From the NCBI GenBank assembly GCA_010027105.1, contig RGVT01000025.1:1-15956 (forward strand): DNA of 15,956 bases. Direction: 5' to 3'. Shown piece after piece: positions 14,002 to 15,956 of this stretch. This DNA is from Planctomycetia bacterium (GTDB lineage: Bacteria > Planctomycetota > Planctomycetia > Pirellulales > UBA1268). The position numbers and the translations under genes were made by a program. Numbering within the stretch: the stretch's first letter is position 1; every line of letters begins with the position of its first letter. Under the pieces are notes generated by a model. The model did no database searches. It had not been told where the DNA came from and worked only from the letters and a program-made list of their open reading frames with translations.

Positions 14002-15732
14002 CTATCCCTGGATCGGCAGGCCGGTCAACGCGTCTGGAGCGGGCGTTGTGCCGGCCTTCCACTCGACGAGGCCGCCGAGGAGGGCCGCCGCCACAACCGC
14101 CACACATCCCCCGGTCGGAACAGCCCCCCAGACCAGCCACGGGCTCCACCGGCCGTCCCGTGCGGCCGCCGCCCGGAGCGTGGCCGTGTCGCGCCGGGGG
14201 CCGCGGGCCAGCAGCCGCCCCGAGGCGTCGATCGAGGCCGAAAAGCCGGTGTTGGCCGCGATCAAAAGCGGCGTGCGCACCTCGACGGCCCGGAAGATGC
14301 CGCAGGCCAGGTGCATGTCGAGTTCGCTCGAGCCCCAGAACCAGCCGTCGTTGGTGAGGTTCACGAGCACGTCGGGCCGGCGCCCCTCCCGCGCGAGCGT
14401 GCGCACGAGCGCCCGCACCGCGCCGGGAAGGGCCGTCTCATAGCAGATGTTCGCCGCCACGCGGTGGCCGGCGATCTCCACGGCCAGGGGCCGCCGGCCG
14501 GGCGTGAGCCCCGCCGGCAGCGGCGTGAGGCGATACAGCCAGGGGAACACGTCGCCGAGCGGGATCGTCTCGCCGAACAGCACCGGGTGCATTTTGTCGT
14601 AGCAGCCGCGGGGAGTGCCCACGGCGTCGAGGAACACCGCGGCGTTGTAGTGGCGGGCGCCCCCGGGGGCCCCCGGCGTCACCTCCTGGCGGTCGAGCCC
14701 CACCAGCCAGTGCGTGCCGTAGCGACGGGCGAAGGCGGCGAGGGCGTCGAGCCGCTCCTGCTCGAGGGCGCGGCGGCAGCGGGCCTGCCGCGTGGCGGGG
14801 TCGGCCGGGTCGGATTCCGCGGCCCCGAGCGTGGCGGTGACCACGCCCTCCGGCAGCACCTCCGCGGGATCGATCGCCACGAGCCCGAAGCGCCACATCG
14901 TCTCGGGCCAGACCACGAGGTCGGGCTTCACGGCCGGCGACCCGCCGGGCGCTTCCCCTTCGGCGAGCCCTGCGCGCGTCAGGTCGTCGTAATGGCGGGC
15001 CACGTCCGCCGCGGCGTCGGGGTCGTGCTTGAGTTCGGTGTCGATCGAGCCCTGCACGAGGAGCACGTCGAGCGGCCGGTCGTCGGCGGGCGGTGCGGTG
15101 GCCAGCCGCCAGGCGCCGTAGGCCAGGGCGACGGCCGGCACGACCAGCCCGCAGCCCGCGGCCACCGCCCGCGCGCGCCACGTGCCGCCCGTGAGAAGCC
15201 CGACGAGCCCCGCGGCGCCGGCCATCACCACGCCGCCGACCCCGACGGTCGAGAACGCGTCGGCCAGCTGGACGAGCATGGTCCACCGCCACTGCGTGTG
15301 CCCCAGGCCCGCGAACGTGAAGCCGCCGAGGACCCAGCCGCGCAGGTGTTCGCAGCCCATCCACGCCACCGGGGCCGCGAGCACGAGCGGCCAGCCCCAC
15401 CGGTGCACGAGCCGCCGCGTCGTCCACACGAAGAGCACGACGTAGCAGGCGAGGTAGGCCGACAGCGCCACCCAGCCGATCGCGGTGGCCGGGTGGGGCA
15501 GCCGCAGCCAGTGGAGCGCGAGCAGCCAGTGGACGAGGCCGCCCGTCCAGATCACGAGCCAGGGATGGCGGCCGGCCGGCCGGGGCCCGACGGCGAGCAG
15601 GAGCCACGGCAGCGGCGCGGCCCAGGCGAGCGGCCACAGGTCGGCCGGCGGCTGCACGAGGAACATCGCCGCAGCGCCGGCTATGGCCAGGAGCCAGGTG
15701 CGCGGGCCGGCGGGGAGGGGGAGCAAGGTCAT
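14002..15732 (-). CDS. lnt: Apolipoprotein N-acyltransferase
   Basis: A 576-residue inner-membrane enzyme that adds the third acyl chain to the N-terminal cysteine of lipoproteins, the last step of lipoprotein maturation. About seven hydrophobic segments occupy residues 11-210. The nitrilase-like domain follows (about 220-520) and carries the catalytic triad E277 (VVWPETMW), K380 (CYDKMHPVLFGE) and C430 (NICYE). NLTNDGWFW at 458-466 and NTGFSASID at 494-502 are family motifs, and a last helix lies at about 533-555. Length is a little above the E. coli protein (512), mainly from loops at 284-320 and 350-360. The start ATG has GGAG 10 bases upstream and lies 7 bp after the stop of the lipoyl-like frame. 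It should head or be second in the minus-strand unit leading to mtfA. Confidence 0.95.
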   Translation of the reverse strand: MTLLPLPAGPRTWLLAIAGAAAMFLVQPPADLWPLAWAAPLPWLLLAVGPRPAGRHPWLVIWTGGLVHWLLALHWLRLPHPATAIGWVALSAYLACYVVLFVWTTRRLVHRWGWPLVLAAPVAWMGCEHLRGWVLGGFTFAGLGHTQWRWTMLVQLADAFSTVGVGGVVMAGAAGLVGLLTGGTWRARAVAAGCGLVVPAVALAYGAWRLATAPPADDRPLDVLLVQGSIDTELKHDPDAAADVARHYDDLTRAGLAEGEAPGGSPAVKPDLVVWPETMWRFGLVAIDPAEVLPEGVVTATLGAAESDPADPATRQARCRRALEQERLDALAAFARRYGTHWLVGLDRQEVTPGAPGGARHYNAAVFLDAVGTPRGCYDKMHPVLFGETIPLGDVFPWLYRLTPLPAGLTPGRRPLAVEIAGHRVAANICYETALPGAVRALVRTLAREGRRPDVLVNLTNDGWFWGSSELDMHLACGIFRAVEVRTPLLIAANTGFSASIDASGRLLARGPRRDTATLRAAAARDGRWSPWLVWGAVPTGGCVAVVAAALLGGLVEWKAGTTPAPDALTGLPIQG

Positions 15733-15739
15733 CGGCGGC

Positions 15740-15956
15740 TCACTCCGCGGCGGCGGCGAACTCGGCCAGCGCCGTGCCCGGGGTCACGACGTCGTCCTCG
15801 TCGACGAGCTGCCGCACGAGCCGGCCCGTGACGGGGGCCTCCAGATCGATCGTGGCCGCTCCGCGGACTCGAGTGAAGGGCGGCATGGAAACCGGCTCCA
15901 TCCGCACCGCGCGGCTGCTCGTGCCCGATGTGGGAATGCCCGGCGCCCCGATCGCC
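15740..15956 (-). CDS. C-terminal half of a lipoyl/biotinyl-like domain (start unresolved)
   Basis: The frame ends with TGA (15742-15740), 7 bp before lnt, and is open to the window edge. The last 40 residues read ATIDLEAPVTGRLVRQLV, then DEDDVVTPGTALAEF, matching the second half of a lipoyl domain (usual DKATVDLEAPVSG, then V--GD-V--G--L--I). The lysine that would carry lipoate aligns with alanine (GAAT), so it could not be lipoylated at that site. The preceding residues (GTSSRAVRMEPVSMPPFTR) do not look like the first half of such a domain. Possible starts are ATG at 15886 (GGAG nine bases upstream, 48 residues) or 15901 (53 residues), or the gene may continue beyond the window. The stretch of lipoyl-like sequence on the opposite strand nearby is reported separately. 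Confidence 0.5.
   Translation of the reverse strand, partial: AIGAPGIPTSGTSSRAVRMEPVSMPPFTRVRGAATIDLEAPVTGRLVRQLVDEDDVVTPGTALAEFAAAAE
15885..15956 (+). CDS. Possible start of a lipoyl-like domain on the plus strand (cut by window end)
   Basis: An ATG at 15885 with GAAGGG five bases upstream opens a frame reading METGSIRTARLLVPDVGMPG and then APIA to the window end. VPDVG followed by PI is the typical first strand of a lipoyl domain in 2-oxoacid dehydrogenase E2 proteins. The ATG overlaps the candidate minus-strand ATG inside a CATG palindrome, so both cannot easily be normal starts. Only 24 codons are visible, and the match may be chance. Confidence 0.3.
   Translation, partial: METGSIRTARLLVPDVGMPGAPIA

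Noticed and set aside
13085..14443. 452-codon plus-strand frame opposite the coiled-coil gene
   Set aside because: Its Leu/Val/Glu pattern is the mirror of the coiled-coil codons, and it also runs across the lnt end.
14311..15831. 506-codon plus-strand frame opposite lnt
   Set aside because: It is antisense to a gene with an intact catalytic triad and consists of Arg/Gly/Pro/His-rich sequence.

Overview
The window is a very G+C-rich, gene-dense stretch of bacterial chromosome. Gaps are mostly under 50 bp, stop/start overlaps are frequent, and third codon positions are almost always G or C. The gene content (diderm-type lnt, a CvpA-like protein, EpmA-type EF-P ligase, a secreted thioredoxin/trypsin protein, a dispersed-looking palindromic repeat) suggests a planctomycete, probably Pirellulales-like. 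That placement is inference from gene style and remembered family features, not from a marker gene.

Layout. (1) Positions 1-5912, plus strand, form one tightly packed unit: thiG (5' end cut by the window), hisF running without a stop codon into pilT, a membrane-anchored GspE/PilB-like protein whose ATPase motifs are degraded, a CvpA-like membrane protein, and an unrecognised three-helix membrane protein. Adjacent genes overlap by 1-4 bases or are 17 bases apart. (2) Positions 5893-9450, minus strand, hold metG, then a universal stress protein, then epmA, read in that order; epmA ends tail to tail with the unit before it, overlapping by 20 bp. (3) A 236-bp divergent intergenic region (9451-9686) precedes a plus-strand pair: a secreted thioredoxin-trypsin fusion and a histidine phosphatase. 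(4) A four-copy palindromic repeat array (12034-12146) lies between two converging genes and supplies the TAG stop of both. (5) Positions 12139-15956, minus strand, hold a lipoyl-like half domain at the window edge, then lnt, a membrane-anchored coiled-coil protein, a 54-residue one-helix protein and an mtfA-like zinc peptidase.

How the genes may work together. PilT is an intact hexameric motor-type ATPase. The next gene has the same family fold but a broken Walker A, Walker B and histidine box, plus added membrane helices, so it looks like a membrane-tethered non-catalytic partner. With the two following membrane proteins this is the best candidate for an undescribed module. metG and epmA both serve translation (Met-tRNA charging and EF-P lysylation). 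The lnt group combines lipoprotein acylation with two small envelope proteins and a cytosolic peptidase.

Most worth checking: the uninterrupted hisF-pilT frame, the pseudo-ATPase, the thioredoxin-protease fusion, the palindromic array that ends two genes, and the head-to-head lipoyl-domain halves at the right edge. No tRNA, rRNA, CRISPR array, transposase or integrase was seen. No gene-free stretch exceeds 300 bp.
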